Source of the DNA: Acetobacteraceae bacterium AT-5844
Lineage (GTDB): Bacteria; Pseudomonadota; Alphaproteobacteria; Acetobacterales; Acetobacteraceae
Reading direction: 5' to 3'
Assembly (NCBI GenBank): GCA_000245075.1
Contig: JH599974.1
Coordinates: forward strand, 110,000 to 173,999
Length of the DNA: 64,000 bases
The position numbers were made by a program, and so were the translations under genes. Positions 52,374-61,194 of the stretch are shown piece by piece. The notes under the pieces are model-generated. The model was not told the DNA's origin. It searched no databases and was given only the letters and a program-made list of their open reading frames with translations. Numbering within the stretch: the stretch's first letter is position 1; each line of letters begins with the position of its first letter.

Positions 52374-53006
52374 ATGCGGATCGCCCTCATCCACGCATTG
52401 CGCCATTCGCCGCCCCCTATCGAGGCCGCTTTCGCGCGCCTGTGGCCGGAGGCGCGGCTGATGAACCTGCTGGATGACAGCCTTTCTGCGGATCTGGCAC
52501 GGGATGGCAGGCTGACGCCGGCGATGACGGAGCGCTTCCTGACCTTGGCGCGCTACGCCGTGGCGACCGGCGCAGACGGCATCCTCTTCACCTGTTCGGC
52601 CTTCGGCCCCTGTATTGAGGCCGTACAGCGGGAGTTCTCCTCGATGCCTGTCCTGAAGCCGAACGAAGCGATGATCGAGGAGGCTGTTAAGGCCGGTTCC
52701 CGTATCGGGCTCCTGGCGACCTTCGGCCCAACATTACAGTCCATGCCTGCCGAGTTTCCGGCCAGTGTCTCTCTGAAGACGAAGCTGGCGGAAGGCGCGC
52801 TGGACGCGCTGAATGGGGGCGACCATGAAGCACATGACGCAGCGGCTGCCGAGGCATCTCGCACCCTGGCGGATTGCGATGTCATCGCCCTTGCGCAGTT
52901 CAGCCTGGCTTCGGCGGCAGCGCGCGTAGGGGAGGTCACCGGCCGCCCCGTATTGACCACGCCTGAGAGTGCGGTGCGTAAGCTGCGCGGCTTGCTGGCA
53001 GCGTGA
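52374..53006 (+). CDS. Asp/Glu racemase superfamily protein
   Basis: 210-residue protein of the aspartate/glutamate/hydantoin racemase superfamily. The first catalytic cysteine is Cys74 in LFTCSAFGP. The second, expected near residue 175, is replaced by glutamine (IALAQFSLAS). A two-cysteine racemase mechanism is thus unlikely; one-cysteine relatives include decarboxylases and isomerases. The ATG at 52374 is preferred; a frame starting at 52332 runs through the operator region. It is divergent from the RpiR-aminotransferase-receptor operon and probably belongs to the same pathway, perhaps supplying or removing an enantiomer or keto acid. Confidence 0.85.
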   Translation: MRIALIHALRHSPPPIEAAFARLWPEARLMNLLDDSLSADLARDGRLTPAMTERFLTLARYAVATGADGILFTCSAFGPCIEAVQREFSSMPVLKPNEAMIEEAVKAGSRIGLLATFGPTLQSMPAEFPASVSLKTKLAEGALDALNGGDHEAHDAAAAEASRTLADCDVIALAQFSLASAAARVGEVTGRPVLTTPESAVRKLRGLLAA

Positions 53007-53279
53007 AGCTGTAGCGCGGCTCTTGTCCGGCGGGCAGCTATGCAGTTTGCCAGGGGGATGCGGCCAGCAGAGGATAGTCGTTACCTGACGTTGGCAAGGT
53101 CCGGACTTGACCATGCCGAGAGTCAGGATCGTTGTCCGCTCTTTCAGGGTTTCACCTGATACAACCCTTCCGCGATTCAACTGCATTCTCCACCCGTGCC
53201 TATACCTCGGGGGCACCCAAGGTGTGGCGCAGAGAGAGGCGCCGGTCGATCCGGTGCGGCTATCAACAAGGAGAGTGAG

Positions 53280-53825
53280 ATGCGATTCGGGACCATCGCT
53301 GCCCGCCTCACCGCGACGATTGGAATCTCTCTGGCAGCGCTTGCCGGCCTCGCCAGCAACGCCCAAGCTCAGAACAGGAACTGCGTGGATACGCTCATGG
53401 GCCTCGACGGAGGGTCCCGCTTCGCGGGGGTCTTGGCTCTGACCCATGTGGCGGAAGACATCAAGGGTGCGGGATATTTCACGATCTTCGCGCCGACGGA
53501 TGCCGCTATCGGCGCGGCCTCTTTCCTCGCCGACCGCATCTTCCCGATGCAGTCCGGTTCGCAGCGGCAGCCTGACCCCGTTCTGGGCCCTGCGGCGGTG
53601 AACGCCCATATCCTCGATGGGCGTTATACCTCGGCCTCGCTGAAGCCGGGAGAGACGGTGACAACGCGTACACGAGCCGGGAATCAGATCACCGTCACCA
53701 ACCAGGAGGGCAAGGTAACGATTACGGGTTATGGCGGGGCGACCGCTACGGTCGTGCGTGCCGATATTCCATGTGCGAATGGCGTGATCCACGTCATCGA
53801 CCACGTCCTTATCCGCGACCGGTAA
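53280..53825 (+). CDS. Exported fasciclin-domain protein
   Basis: 181-residue protein with a signal peptide of about 30 residues ending at NAQA-QNRN, followed by a single fasciclin (FAS1) domain. H1 motif: GYFTIFAPTDAAIGA. The second conserved motif is near the C-terminus: NGVIHVIDHVLI. AAGGAGAG seven to nine bases before the ATG at 53280 fixes the start. FAS1 proteins usually work in adhesion or surface contact. Two cysteines (about positions 35 and 165) could form a disulfide. It stands alone, followed by a strong hairpin. Confidence 0.9.
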   Translation: MRFGTIAARLTATIGISLAALAGLASNAQAQNRNCVDTLMGLDGGSRFAGVLALTHVAEDIKGAGYFTIFAPTDAAIGAASFLADRIFPMQSGSQRQPDPVLGPAAVNAHILDGRYTSASLKPGETVTTRTRAGNQITVTNQEGKVTITGYGGATATVVRADIPCANGVIHVIDHVLIRDR

Positions 53826-53849
53826 GCAAGCTTCTTTCCACCCTGGCCT

Positions 53850-53879
53850 GGCCCTGGATGATTCACATCATCCGGGGCC
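53850..53879 (+). terminator. Terminator-like hairpin after the fasciclin gene
   Basis: GGCCCTGGATGA and TCATCCGGGGCC make a 12-bp stem (one T-G wobble) around a TTCACA loop, 24 bases past the stop codon. Only a short TT follows. Confidence 0.65.
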
Positions 53880-54018
53880 TTCCGTGCGGCCCCGCTACAA
53901 CGGCATGCCGCAGCTTCGCGGGCAGGCATCAAATCGTCACCGTCCAACAGAGCCATCGCTGATTGGCATGAAGGCCGTTCATTGTGCCGAAAATTACACG
54001 GGGTCGGGGGAGGGAGGG

Positions 54019-56841
54019 TCACCTGAAGCCGGTGACAGGCAGGGGGACGATCAATTCCACCACGGTGCCCGCCTGCTCGTGGTTCCGGATAGAGAGAGAA
54101 CCATTCAACTGCCGGATGCGCTCCGACATTCCGAAGATGCCCACGCCAAACTCGGTAACCGAACGCCTGGCGCCCGGCCGCATATCGAGGCTCTTTTGGA
54201 TACCCATTCCATTATCTCTTATCAGGAGCTTCAACGTGCAATTATCTGCCGGTTGCTCACACGGCAGCGACAAGGAAATCCAAACATCGTCACATGAGGC
54301 ATGGCGGATCGCATTGGACAAGGCCTCCTGCACGACGCGGAAGAGGGCAAACTCCACGTCCTTGGGTAGCCGTTTCTCCTGAAGCGCGGCAGGAAAATTC
54401 AGATGAATTCCTATGCGTGTTTGCCTCGAAAGCCCCCCGACATACCATTCAAGCGCTGCCTTGAGTCCGACTTCATCGAGAAGAGGAGGATGCAGAAGGT
54501 AGGATATCGTGCGAATTTCACGATGGCTCTGCTGGATGAGGTCGTTGACCCGACAAAGATCTTCGTCTGCCCCGCTATTGGATGCCGTGACGTGAGAACG
54601 GATCTTCGCCATGATCATGGTGGCGCCAGCCAGGAGCTGGGAGGTACTATCGTGAAGGTCACGCGCGATGCGGCGCCGTTCCCGGTCCTGCATCATCAAC
54701 ATCTGGCCGCTGACCTCGATCAGCCGTTGCTTGGAACGATGAGATTCGGTGACGTCCTGCACGCTGCCCAGGATTTGAAGGGGCCTACCAGAGGAATCAC
54801 GGGAAAACACGGTCTCGGTTGCCTGCAGCCAGCGCCAATCGCCATCTCGGTGGAGGGTCCTGAAGACTATCGACAACGACTTTCCGTCCGATAGCTCTGC
54901 CGAGCTGGCCAGCTTCTCCTCAAAACGCACCACGTCATCCGGATGTACAAAAGTGCGGAGCCCAGAACAGCCGAGGCTTGTTAGCGTCCCAACATCGTAA
55001 CCGGTGATGGCATCCGTTTGGCCGTTGAGATAGACCATGCCTCCGTCATGTGGGTCCCGAATGTATAGAATACTGAAGCTGGTTTCGACGATGCGTTGAA
55101 GCAGGGACAGCGCCCGGTCCCGGGCCGCCTCGGCATTCCGCTGCTCCGTCACATCAAGCAGGATTCCGGCCATGCCCCCGGCACCGTCTTGTATGTATGG
55201 ACCGCCGCGGCCGATGAAGTGCCTGTCAGGATGTCCAGGCTCAGTGGCCCGAAACTCCAGATGGACAGGCGCCATCCCATCAAGCGCCGCATGAAGCCGT
55301 GCTTGAATCTCGGAGAGATCAGCAGGATGAATTGCCCAGCCCGGCTGCTTAGGACGCGGTGACGAATGCTCATCACCATCGTCCTGCCCGATCCATTTGA
55401 GTGTCTCTTCTCCAAAACTCCACTTCCATGGCGTGATCCCTGCGATGTCGCGGGCCTCACGAAAGCGGGCCAAGCTTTCCTTCAGGGCGTTGTACTGCCT
55501 TTGAGCCTGGGTGACATCGCGGACGGTTCCAAAGACCCTCCAGAAGGTCCCTTGAGGTGACAGGGATACACCAAGGCGAATCTCGCATTCCCGAGCTTCT
55601 GCGCCGCACCCTATTGTTCGTTGAAAGGGCGCCGTGTCTCCGGACTTGATGACACGAATAATTTCCGAGCGCAGCATGGCGGCGGCAGATGGAGCCAAGT
55701 CCGACCATGCGCTTTGCCCCGCTTTGGCGCATGGCCCAAATATACGCCAGAAGGCCGGGTTCGTGTCGTGAAGCGTCAGATTTCCAGCGCTGACGTAGTC
55801 GACAATGAAGACCCCGTCCGCGAGCTGTTCCCTGAACATCGCGAGCCGGTTCTCTGAGTCATCGCGCCTGAAGACAGCATATTGCAGGGCCTGCTCTAAG
55901 GCCCTGACCGGCTTGATGTCGCCTGTGACCAACCTCTTAAGCGCCCAATTAGCCAAGAGGCCAAAGAGCGTAGCGCCTACCAGAATGAAAAAAGCAAAGC
56001 ACGCTGCCGTTATGAACGGGCTTCTCTCGCTATAGTGCACATAGAAGACCCAGTTGGTCATATCGGAGCGATGGAAAGCGAGAACGCTGCGTCTGCCCAA
56101 ACTGGCCTGCGTAACATTCACCCCGGAATGGCCAAGGGGCGCGGCTATGTAGGCCTCAGACGAAGGGGGGAGCGAAAAGAGAATCCGTCCTCCGGCGGCG
56201 GCGAATCCAACCGTTCCATCAGCGGGTACCTCGGAAACAGAGAGCATCCCCCGAAGGCTCGGTCCCGATATGGCTTCCACCAATCCATAACGCCGGCCGG
56301 AGGATGTCACTGCGCTAACGTGGACCGCAGCGGCGTCGAGCCTACCCGAACCTGTGGCCCTGGGGCTCTCCACGCGTCTCGCAGGCGCCTCACGGAGAAA
56401 AGCCTGCATAATGTCCTGGGGCTCAAGATAGGCCCCACCGTTATCAGCGGATCCAACTTCCGATGGTCGGGGCGTTTCGAGGAGAACTTTGCCCTCCTCG
56501 TCGTAGACGAGGAACCAGCGTCCTTCCGGCTGAAAAGTCGCGAGAAGCTGGTCCCTGAACAGCGGCATGTTCTCTGCCTGCAGGGCAGGAGAGGCAGCCA
56601 GAGTCGAGAGCCTGGCCTCGGCTGCCGCGACGTCGCGGTCTATCCTGACGCTCAAGGCATGGGCGACAGCGCGCGCTTCGTTTTGCCTGTCACTGCTCTG
56701 GCGAAAGGCCTTATTCGCCGCATCGGCGGCAACAAGCCCGCCGGCGAGCATAACGGCGGACACTATGCAGAGACGGAGGCGTGACGCCGAAACGACGCCC
56801 ATGCTCCCGCGAAAGATCGGGAATGGCCTGGCGACCGCCAT
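54019..56841 (-). CDS. Sensor histidine kinase with three PAS domains (NarX/DegS-type core)
   Basis: 940-residue membrane kinase. Rough order: first membrane helix about 20-41, periplasmic sensor about 42-275, second helix about 277-300, PAS one about 340-450, PAS two about 455-575, PAS three about 580-715, then HisKA_3 dimerisation (ERRRIARDLHDSTSQLL, phospho-His in DLHDS) and a C-terminal ATPase (about 830-935, with VVQEALSNAIRHA N-box and LLIRDNGMGI). This core pairs with NarL/FixJ-type regulators, and one is encoded divergently 316 bases away. GGGGG lies before the ATG. PAS ligands cannot be told. Base composition is a little lower in GC than its neighbours. Confidence 0.93.
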   Translation of the reverse strand: MAVARPFPIFRGSMGVVSASRLRLCIVSAVMLAGGLVAADAANKAFRQSSDRQNEARAVAHALSVRIDRDVAAAEARLSTLAASPALQAENMPLFRDQLLATFQPEGRWFLVYDEEGKVLLETPRPSEVGSADNGGAYLEPQDIMQAFLREAPARRVESPRATGSGRLDAAAVHVSAVTSSGRRYGLVEAISGPSLRGMLSVSEVPADGTVGFAAAGGRILFSLPPSSEAYIAAPLGHSGVNVTQASLGRRSVLAFHRSDMTNWVFYVHYSERSPFITAACFAFFILVGATLFGLLANWALKRLVTGDIKPVRALEQALQYAVFRRDDSENRLAMFREQLADGVFIVDYVSAGNLTLHDTNPAFWRIFGPCAKAGQSAWSDLAPSAAAMLRSEIIRVIKSGDTAPFQRTIGCGAEARECEIRLGVSLSPQGTFWRVFGTVRDVTQAQRQYNALKESLARFREARDIAGITPWKWSFGEETLKWIGQDDGDEHSSPRPKQPGWAIHPADLSEIQARLHAALDGMAPVHLEFRATEPGHPDRHFIGRGGPYIQDGAGGMAGILLDVTEQRNAEAARDRALSLLQRIVETSFSILYIRDPHDGGMVYLNGQTDAITGYDVGTLTSLGCSGLRTFVHPDDVVRFEEKLASSAELSDGKSLSIVFRTLHRDGDWRWLQATETVFSRDSSGRPLQILGSVQDVTESHRSKQRLIEVSGQMLMMQDRERRRIARDLHDSTSQLLAGATMIMAKIRSHVTASNSGADEDLCRVNDLIQQSHREIRTISYLLHPPLLDEVGLKAALEWYVGGLSRQTRIGIHLNFPAALQEKRLPKDVEFALFRVVQEALSNAIRHASCDDVWISLSLPCEQPADNCTLKLLIRDNGMGIQKSLDMRPGARRSVTEFGVGIFGMSERIRQLNGSLSIRNHEQAGTVVELIVPLPVTGFR

Positions 56842-57157
56842 TGGTTCCCCCTCATGTGTCTAGGGAGTGTACGGTACCGCCACTCCACTATTGTACTGTA
56901 TTGCACCTCTTATTTTGTTACGATCTGGATCTTACGTGCGCCGCAGAAATTGATCCTGGAAAGGTGAGACCAGCCGCTGTGGTTCTTCCTGAAAGACGCC
57001 GACCGCAATGTGCGCAAGGCCACGCATATCCTGGAGCCCTGGTACAGTGCTTCTTTATCTCTGTCCGGGGTTTCCCCCGATCACGGCGAGGGCGCCAGCC
57101 CATTAGTTTCGTCGGGGGCAACCGGGTTCAACCGATCAGAGCAGAGCGAGGCATGTA
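56842..57157. other. Divergent promoter region of the kinase and response regulator genes
   Basis: 316 bases without a gene. Near the kinase end, GGAGTG (56864-56869) and CACTCC (56881-56886) form an inverted repeat around TACGGTACCGC, which contains GGTACC. An AT-rich stretch follows (about 56886-56940). The dyad could be the regulator's own binding site. I see no other structure. Confidence 0.5.
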
Positions 57158-57826
57158 ATGCCCAAGGAACCGGGCCCGCTTCGAATACTGATCGCGGACG
57201 ACCACGATGTCGTCAGGCATGGCCTTCGCTCCCTGCTGGAGACCCGGGAAGGGTGGCAAGTCTGCGCAGAAGCCGTCAACGGCCGCGATGCCGTAGACCT
57301 CGCCATACAGCTCATGCCCGACGTTGCGATTCTAGACGTTTCCATGCCCAGCCTGAACGGCCTGGATGCCACGAAGCTGATCAGGAAAGCGTCACCCAGA
57401 ACCGAGATCCTGATCTTCACCATGCATGAGAGCGAGCAACTCATCCGTGAAGTGCTCGCGGCGGGCGCCAAGGGTTATCTTCTGAAATCTGACGCGGCCC
57501 GGTCAGTCATTGCCGCGGTGGAGGCGCTGGCGGCGCACAGGCCCTATTTCAACCGGAAAGTCAGCGAGACGATTCTGGATGGCTTTCTGCGTGCCGCCAC
57601 GGTTCCCACGGCAGAAGGGTCTTCTGGCGAGCCGCTGACGCCGCGAGAGCGGGAGATCGTGCAGCTTCTTGCCGAAGGCCTCAGTAACAAGGAAGTAGCT
57701 ACGCGCCTGGACATCAGCATAAAGACCGTGGAAACCCACAGGGCAACGGTGATGCGAAAGCTGGACGCGCATTCGGTTGTGGATCTGGTCCGTTACGCTC
57801 TACGCAATAAGCTGACTTCGATTTAG
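57158..57826 (+). CDS. NarL/FixJ-family response regulator
   Basis: 222-residue two-component regulator. The receiver domain has Asp14-Asp15 in LIADDHDVV, the phospho-acceptor Asp60 in VAILDVSMP, and the Lys in YLLKSDA. The LuxR-type helix-turn-helix is at the C-terminus (LTPREREIVQLLAEGLSNKE, then ISIKTVETHRATVMRKL). It diverges from the HisKA_3 kinase, its obvious partner. The OmpA-type porin gene 149 bases downstream on the same strand is a likely target or cotranscribed gene. Confidence 0.94.
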   Translation: MPKEPGPLRILIADDHDVVRHGLRSLLETREGWQVCAEAVNGRDAVDLAIQLMPDVAILDVSMPSLNGLDATKLIRKASPRTEILIFTMHESEQLIREVLAAGAKGYLLKSDAARSVIAAVEALAAHRPYFNRKVSETILDGFLRAATVPTAEGSSGEPLTPREREIVQLLAEGLSNKEVATRLDISIKTVETHRATVMRKLDAHSVVDLVRYALRNKLTSI

Positions 57827-57975
57827 GATTACGCTTGTTATCAGGGCATATCTCAGTCTTCCTCAGGTGATTACTGGATCGCCCTGGGCTTTGCAGTCGT
57901 CTATCCATATCCTGGCGCGCGAGGGGGGGAGTCGCCGCTTCGAGCGCTTCCAGGATCAATGCCCAGGAGGCAGAT

Positions 57976-59127
57976 ATGCCCTACAAGATGACAGGCGTAG
58001 CCGCTGGTGTCCTGCTGGCCAGCTCTTTTCTGCTCCCTGCGAGCCAAGCAGCCGCCCAGCCCGTTTCGGGCATCTATATCGGCGGCGGAGCGGGTTGGAA
58101 CTGGTTGCAGGATACGGACATCAACGTGCGCGGGACGTCCGGCGAAGTTCTGCGCAGTGCGTTGCCGGGCGCCGATTCGAACGGCAAGCTTGAGAATGAG
58201 GACGGCTGGGTTGGTGTTCTCAGCGTCGGCTGGGGCTTTGGCAACGGCCTCCGGGCCGAGGTCGAGGGTAACTTCCGGGAGAACTCCAGCGACTCCCTGT
58301 CGGGCTTTGGCAGCCAGGGCTTCCAGAATATCGGAGGGAAGACACGCAGCTGGGGCGCGATGGTCAACGCCTTCTATGACTTCGACCTCTACACCCTGTT
58401 TGGTGGCCCCCGCTGGATCCAGCCATATCTGGGTGCCGGCATCGGCTGGGCACGCACGCAGCTTGATGGGGTGGATGGCACGACCGCAAATGGGACACGT
58501 CTGCTGATCGATGGCGAGGAAGATGTCTTCGCCTACCAGGGTATCGTGGGGGCCGGCTTCCCCATCTCGGCGGTCCCGGGCCTGGCCATCACGACGGAAT
58601 ATCGCTTCTTCGGTACAACGAAACCGGAAATCGGGAGCCGTGTCACCACGGCGAGCGGTGGCTTCGGGCGCGGCAATGTCGAAATCAGCAATGACAACCA
58701 CTCGGTTATGCTAGGCGTTCGCTATGCCTTCAACGCGGTGCCGCCGGCTCCGCCTCCTGCGCCCGTAGCGCCGGCTCCCGCTGCGGCGCCCGCTCCGGCA
58801 AGAACCTATCTCGTATTCTTTGATTGGGATCGTTCCGACCTGACAAATCGGGCCCGCCAGATTATCGCGGAGGCCGCGCAGAATTCCACACGGGTACAGG
58901 TGACGCGAATCGAAGTGGCGGGGCATGCCGATCGCTCTGGTTCGGCGCAGTATAACCAGCGCCTCTCGCAACGCCGCGCGGACACCGTGGCAAACGAGTT
59001 GGTCCGTCTGGGCGTAGACCGCTCCATCATTGTGGTGCAGGCCTTCGGCGAAAGCCGCCCGCTGGTTCCCACCGCGGATGGCGTCCGGGAGCCGCAGAAC
59101 CGGCGCGTCGAGATCATTCTCCGATAG
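57976..59127 (+). CDS. OmpA-family outer membrane protein
   Basis: 383 residues. A signal peptide of about 28 residues (ending SQAAA-QPVSG) precedes an eight-strand-type beta-barrel (about 30-250, beginning GIYIGGGAGWNWLQD). A Pro/Ala-rich linker (PPAPPPAPVAPAPAAAP) leads to a C-terminal peptidoglycan-binding OmpA domain containing FFDWDRSDL and GHADRSGSAQYNQRLSQRRA. The Asp and Arg that hold diaminopimelate are in this last motif. AGGAGG precedes the ATG, and a strong intrinsic terminator follows. Role: anchoring the outer membrane and possibly osmotic or surface adaptation, under the adjacent two-component pair. Confidence 0.94.
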   Translation: MPYKMTGVAAGVLLASSFLLPASQAAAQPVSGIYIGGGAGWNWLQDTDINVRGTSGEVLRSALPGADSNGKLENEDGWVGVLSVGWGFGNGLRAEVEGNFRENSSDSLSGFGSQGFQNIGGKTRSWGAMVNAFYDFDLYTLFGGPRWIQPYLGAGIGWARTQLDGVDGTTANGTRLLIDGEEDVFAYQGIVGAGFPISAVPGLAITTEYRFFGTTKPEIGSRVTTASGGFGRGNVEISNDNHSVMLGVRYAFNAVPPAPPPAPVAPAPAAAPAPARTYLVFFDWDRSDLTNRARQIIAEAAQNSTRVQVTRIEVAGHADRSGSAQYNQRLSQRRADTVANELVRLGVDRSIIVVQAFGESRPLVPTADGVREPQNRRVEIILR

Positions 59128-59149
59128 GAGACACTCTGCCGTGTAAACG

Positions 59150-59178
59150 AAGCCGCGCTGGTTTTTCCAGCGCGGCTT
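59150..59178 (+). terminator. Rho-independent terminator of the ompA-like gene
   Basis: AAGCCGCGCTGG and CCAGCGCGGCTT form a perfect 12-bp stem with a TTTTT loop and a T-containing tail, 22 bases past the stop codon. Its A/T ends make it bidirectional, so it can also serve the convergent gene ending at 59195. Confidence 0.88.
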
Positions 59179-59194
59179 TCCTGTCCAGATGCGG

Positions 59195-59773
59195 TCAGGT
59201 ACCGCCTGGCGGCACGACGCGAAGAGAGACAGCGTCCGTGAAAGTCACATCCACCTCGTCGCCCACCCGCAAGGCAGGCAACAGCGCCTGCATCGCCGGC
59301 TGGCGCAGTACGAAGGTGCGGGGCACCCGGTCGGGCCCGATCACCGCCACGCTGTGATTTCCCGTGTTGATCCCTTCGATCTTCACTCGTACCCGCCGGT
59401 GCTCGACGAGCAACCCGCCAGGCCTCTCGCCTGGTTCTGCGCGTGCCATGGAAGCAGTGGATTCGGGTAGCGGGTCGCCAGGCCGCGCGATGTGCGCATC
59501 GACGGTGCTGAGAACGTCGATGACGACCTTATCGCCAGGCTGTACCTGCGGCAGATTTTGCGCTTCCTGCGGAACTCGCACCGTGACCAGATTGCCGGTC
59601 TCGCCGCGCAGGAGAATGCTGCGCTCCGCCAAGTTCACCGTTTCAACGGTAGCTGTCGCGCGAGCCGCTTCAAGGATCGCCGCCGGTTGCGCAAGCGCCG
59701 CTGTATTGAGCGTTGGCGTTGCCAGGAGGCAGGCAACTATTGCTGTGGCTGGAATGCATCCGCGCAGTGACAT
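59195..59773 (-). CDS. Exported hypothetical protein
   Basis: 192-residue protein I cannot assign to a named family with certainty. A signal peptide of about 29 residues (MSLRGCIPATAIVACLLATP, ending ALAQ) is followed by a mostly beta-rich soluble region. VNLAERSILLRGETGNLVTVRV resembles the 'TATVE-x-V-D' domain of small periplasmic proteins that stack near membrane stress genes. AAGGAG lies before the ATG at 59773; longer frames upstream are not supported. It is convergent with the ompA-like gene across the terminator, and heads a run of small minus-strand exported proteins. Confidence 0.75.
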   Translation of the reverse strand: MSLRGCIPATAIVACLLATPTLNTAALAQPAAILEAARATATVETVNLAERSILLRGETGNLVTVRVPQEAQNLPQVQPGDKVVIDVLSTVDAHIARPGDPLPESTASMARAEPGERPGGLLVEHRRVRVKIEGINTGNHSVAVIGPDRVPRTFVLRQPAMQALLPALRVGDEVDVTFTDAVSLRVVPPGGT

Positions 59774-59886
59774 GGAGAAACTCCTTAACGAGTGGATGAG
59801 TGCTGCATCTCGCAGTGTGCCGTGCCGGAAAGCCGTGCAGTTCTCGCAGCCTGGAGCCAGGAATACTGGAGTGCCGTGATGGCGCA

Positions 59887-60138
59887 TCAGCCCTGCGGCG
59901 GAGGTGCGATGATCCGTGTCACGACACCGCCTGCCATAACTGGCTGAAGCCGGCCATCGCAGCGATGGCCGAAGCCGGCGGGACCAACCGTTTCCTGCAC
60001 ACGCCCCTCCGGCGCCCGGGCTCGATACAGCAGAGGAGGTGGCTGCTGCAGGCCGGCAGGCGAGGGCGCTTCACCTGCCGGCCGCGCGATGGCGAGCTGG
60101 GCGGCCACCGCCAACGTCATGATGGCGGAGCCCAGCAT
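59887..60138 (-). CDS. Small hypothetical exported protein
   Basis: 83 residues with no family I recognise. The beginning MLGSAIMTLAVAAQLAIARPAGEA is hydrophobic and may be a signal or short anchor; the remainder is Pro- and Gly-rich. It fills the gap between two exported-protein genes on the same strand, with a 113-base space before the next gene. It could be spurious, but the signal-like start and position support a real gene. Confidence 0.45.
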   Translation of the reverse strand: MLGSAIMTLAVAAQLAIARPAGEAPSPAGLQQPPPLLYRARAPEGRVQETVGPAGFGHRCDGRLQPVMAGGVVTRIIAPPPQG

Positions 60139-60156
60139 GCCTGGCTTCCGGACGGC

Positions 60157-60456
60157 TCACTGCCTTGACCGGGAGCCCTGCTCATAGCCACGCGTGTAAG
60201 CGCGCTGCTCGGCCTGACGGCTTTGGTCATAGAGATAGCCACCGGCCGCACCCACGCCGGCGCCGATCAGCGCCCCCCAGCCGAAGTCACCCGTGAAGGA
60301 ACCGATCGCGCCGCCGGCCAATGCGCCGGCACCAGCGCCGGTCAGGGTACGCCGGCTGGTGTCGCCCATATCGGCGCAACCCGCGATGCCGAGGGCCGCG
60401 CTCAGCAGGATGACCGAAGCATGCAGGCTACGGCGCATCGTCATGGTCCTTTGCAT
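60157..60456 (-). CDS. Glycine-zipper lipoprotein
   Basis: 99-residue protein with lipobox LGIAGC, so predicted to be lipidated at Cys25 or so and carried to the outer membrane or kept at the inner membrane. A glycine-zipper stretch follows: GAGAGALAGGAIGSFTGDFG then GALIGAGVGAAGGYLYDQ. It ends in a charged Gln/Arg-rich tail. GAGGAGAC supports the ATG at 60456. Similar proteins (YMGG/OmpA-like glycine zippers) are common envelope components. It lies ten bases after the Rap1a-like gene and is likely cotranscribed. Confidence 0.85.
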   Translation of the reverse strand: MQRTMTMRRSLHASVILLSAALGIAGCADMGDTSRRTLTGAGAGALAGGAIGSFTGDFGWGALIGAGVGAAGGYLYDQSRQAEQRAYTRGYEQGSRSRQ

Positions 60457-60466
60457 GGTCGTCTCC

Positions 60467-60898
60467 TCAGCGGGCCGGCCGCGTGCCGCGGGCAGTCGAG
60501 GGTTGCGTGGGGCAGGGATAGGTGGCCTGGGCCCAGCGGGTGACGCCATCAATGGCGCGCTCTCCGGCATATTGCGGATGCGCTTCCACCCACGCGACCA
60601 GCGATCCCGTGACCTGCGTCAGCGTTGGCTGCGGCGAAGGGGGGCAGAACAGGGGGCCGGGCCGGGAGGAAGCCGGAAATGCCGCCGCGTGGAAATCACC
60701 AATGCCCAGCAGGTAGCCATGACAGAAGGCCATGGCCTCGGCGGCGCGATCCTGGCTCGCGGGAACCGAGCACAGCCTCGCCAGGTCACCCAGCGTACGT
60801 TGCCGTGGCCCCTCGGCCGTCTGCGCCCAGGCCGCTGCCGGGAGTAGAACAGCCACTGCTGCTGGTAGAAGCAGCTGTTTCAGGTCGGCTATCCGCAC
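60467..60898 (-). CDS. Rap1a/Tai-like exported protein
   Basis: 143-residue protein with a signal peptide (MRIADLKQLLLPAAVAVLLP, ending AWAQ). The mature part has the Rap1a/Tai pattern: a Cys in LARLCSVP, then AMAFCHGYLLGIGDF, then more cysteines (PLFCPP and YPCPT), giving four Cys for two disulfides. Rap1a/Tai proteins are periplasmic immunity proteins against type VI amidase effectors of Serratia and Salmonella, but distant family members are often orphans. No effector or secretion gene is near. It opens the short operon with the glycine-zipper lipoprotein. Confidence 0.7.
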   Translation of the reverse strand: MRIADLKQLLLPAAVAVLLPAAAWAQTAEGPRQRTLGDLARLCSVPASQDRAAEAMAFCHGYLLGIGDFHAAAFPASSRPGPLFCPPSPQPTLTQVTGSLVAWVEAHPQYAGERAIDGVTRWAQATYPCPTQPSTARGTRPAR

Positions 60899-61194
60899 GG
60901 CGCTCTCCTTTCGTTGGGTCGTTGCGCTCCGGCCTGGACGGGCCTTGCCCGCTTTCGGCCGGCGCCGCCGGAGGAGCTTAGATCGTCATGGCCCCAGCTT
61001 GTGATCGGGTGAAATACCGAAAGGGGAGGGATAAAAGACCCGAAGCCGGCGATGCCATCTTCGCGACGGGGGCGGCGGAAGTCTCCAGCTTCCGCGGAGC
61101 ACGTTTCCACAGTCGCCCTGATAGCCTAACGTGGCTTCGCTCAGGATAGTGCCCAGCCTCGCGTGCCAAACCGAGGGTCAAACCGGAGATCCAC

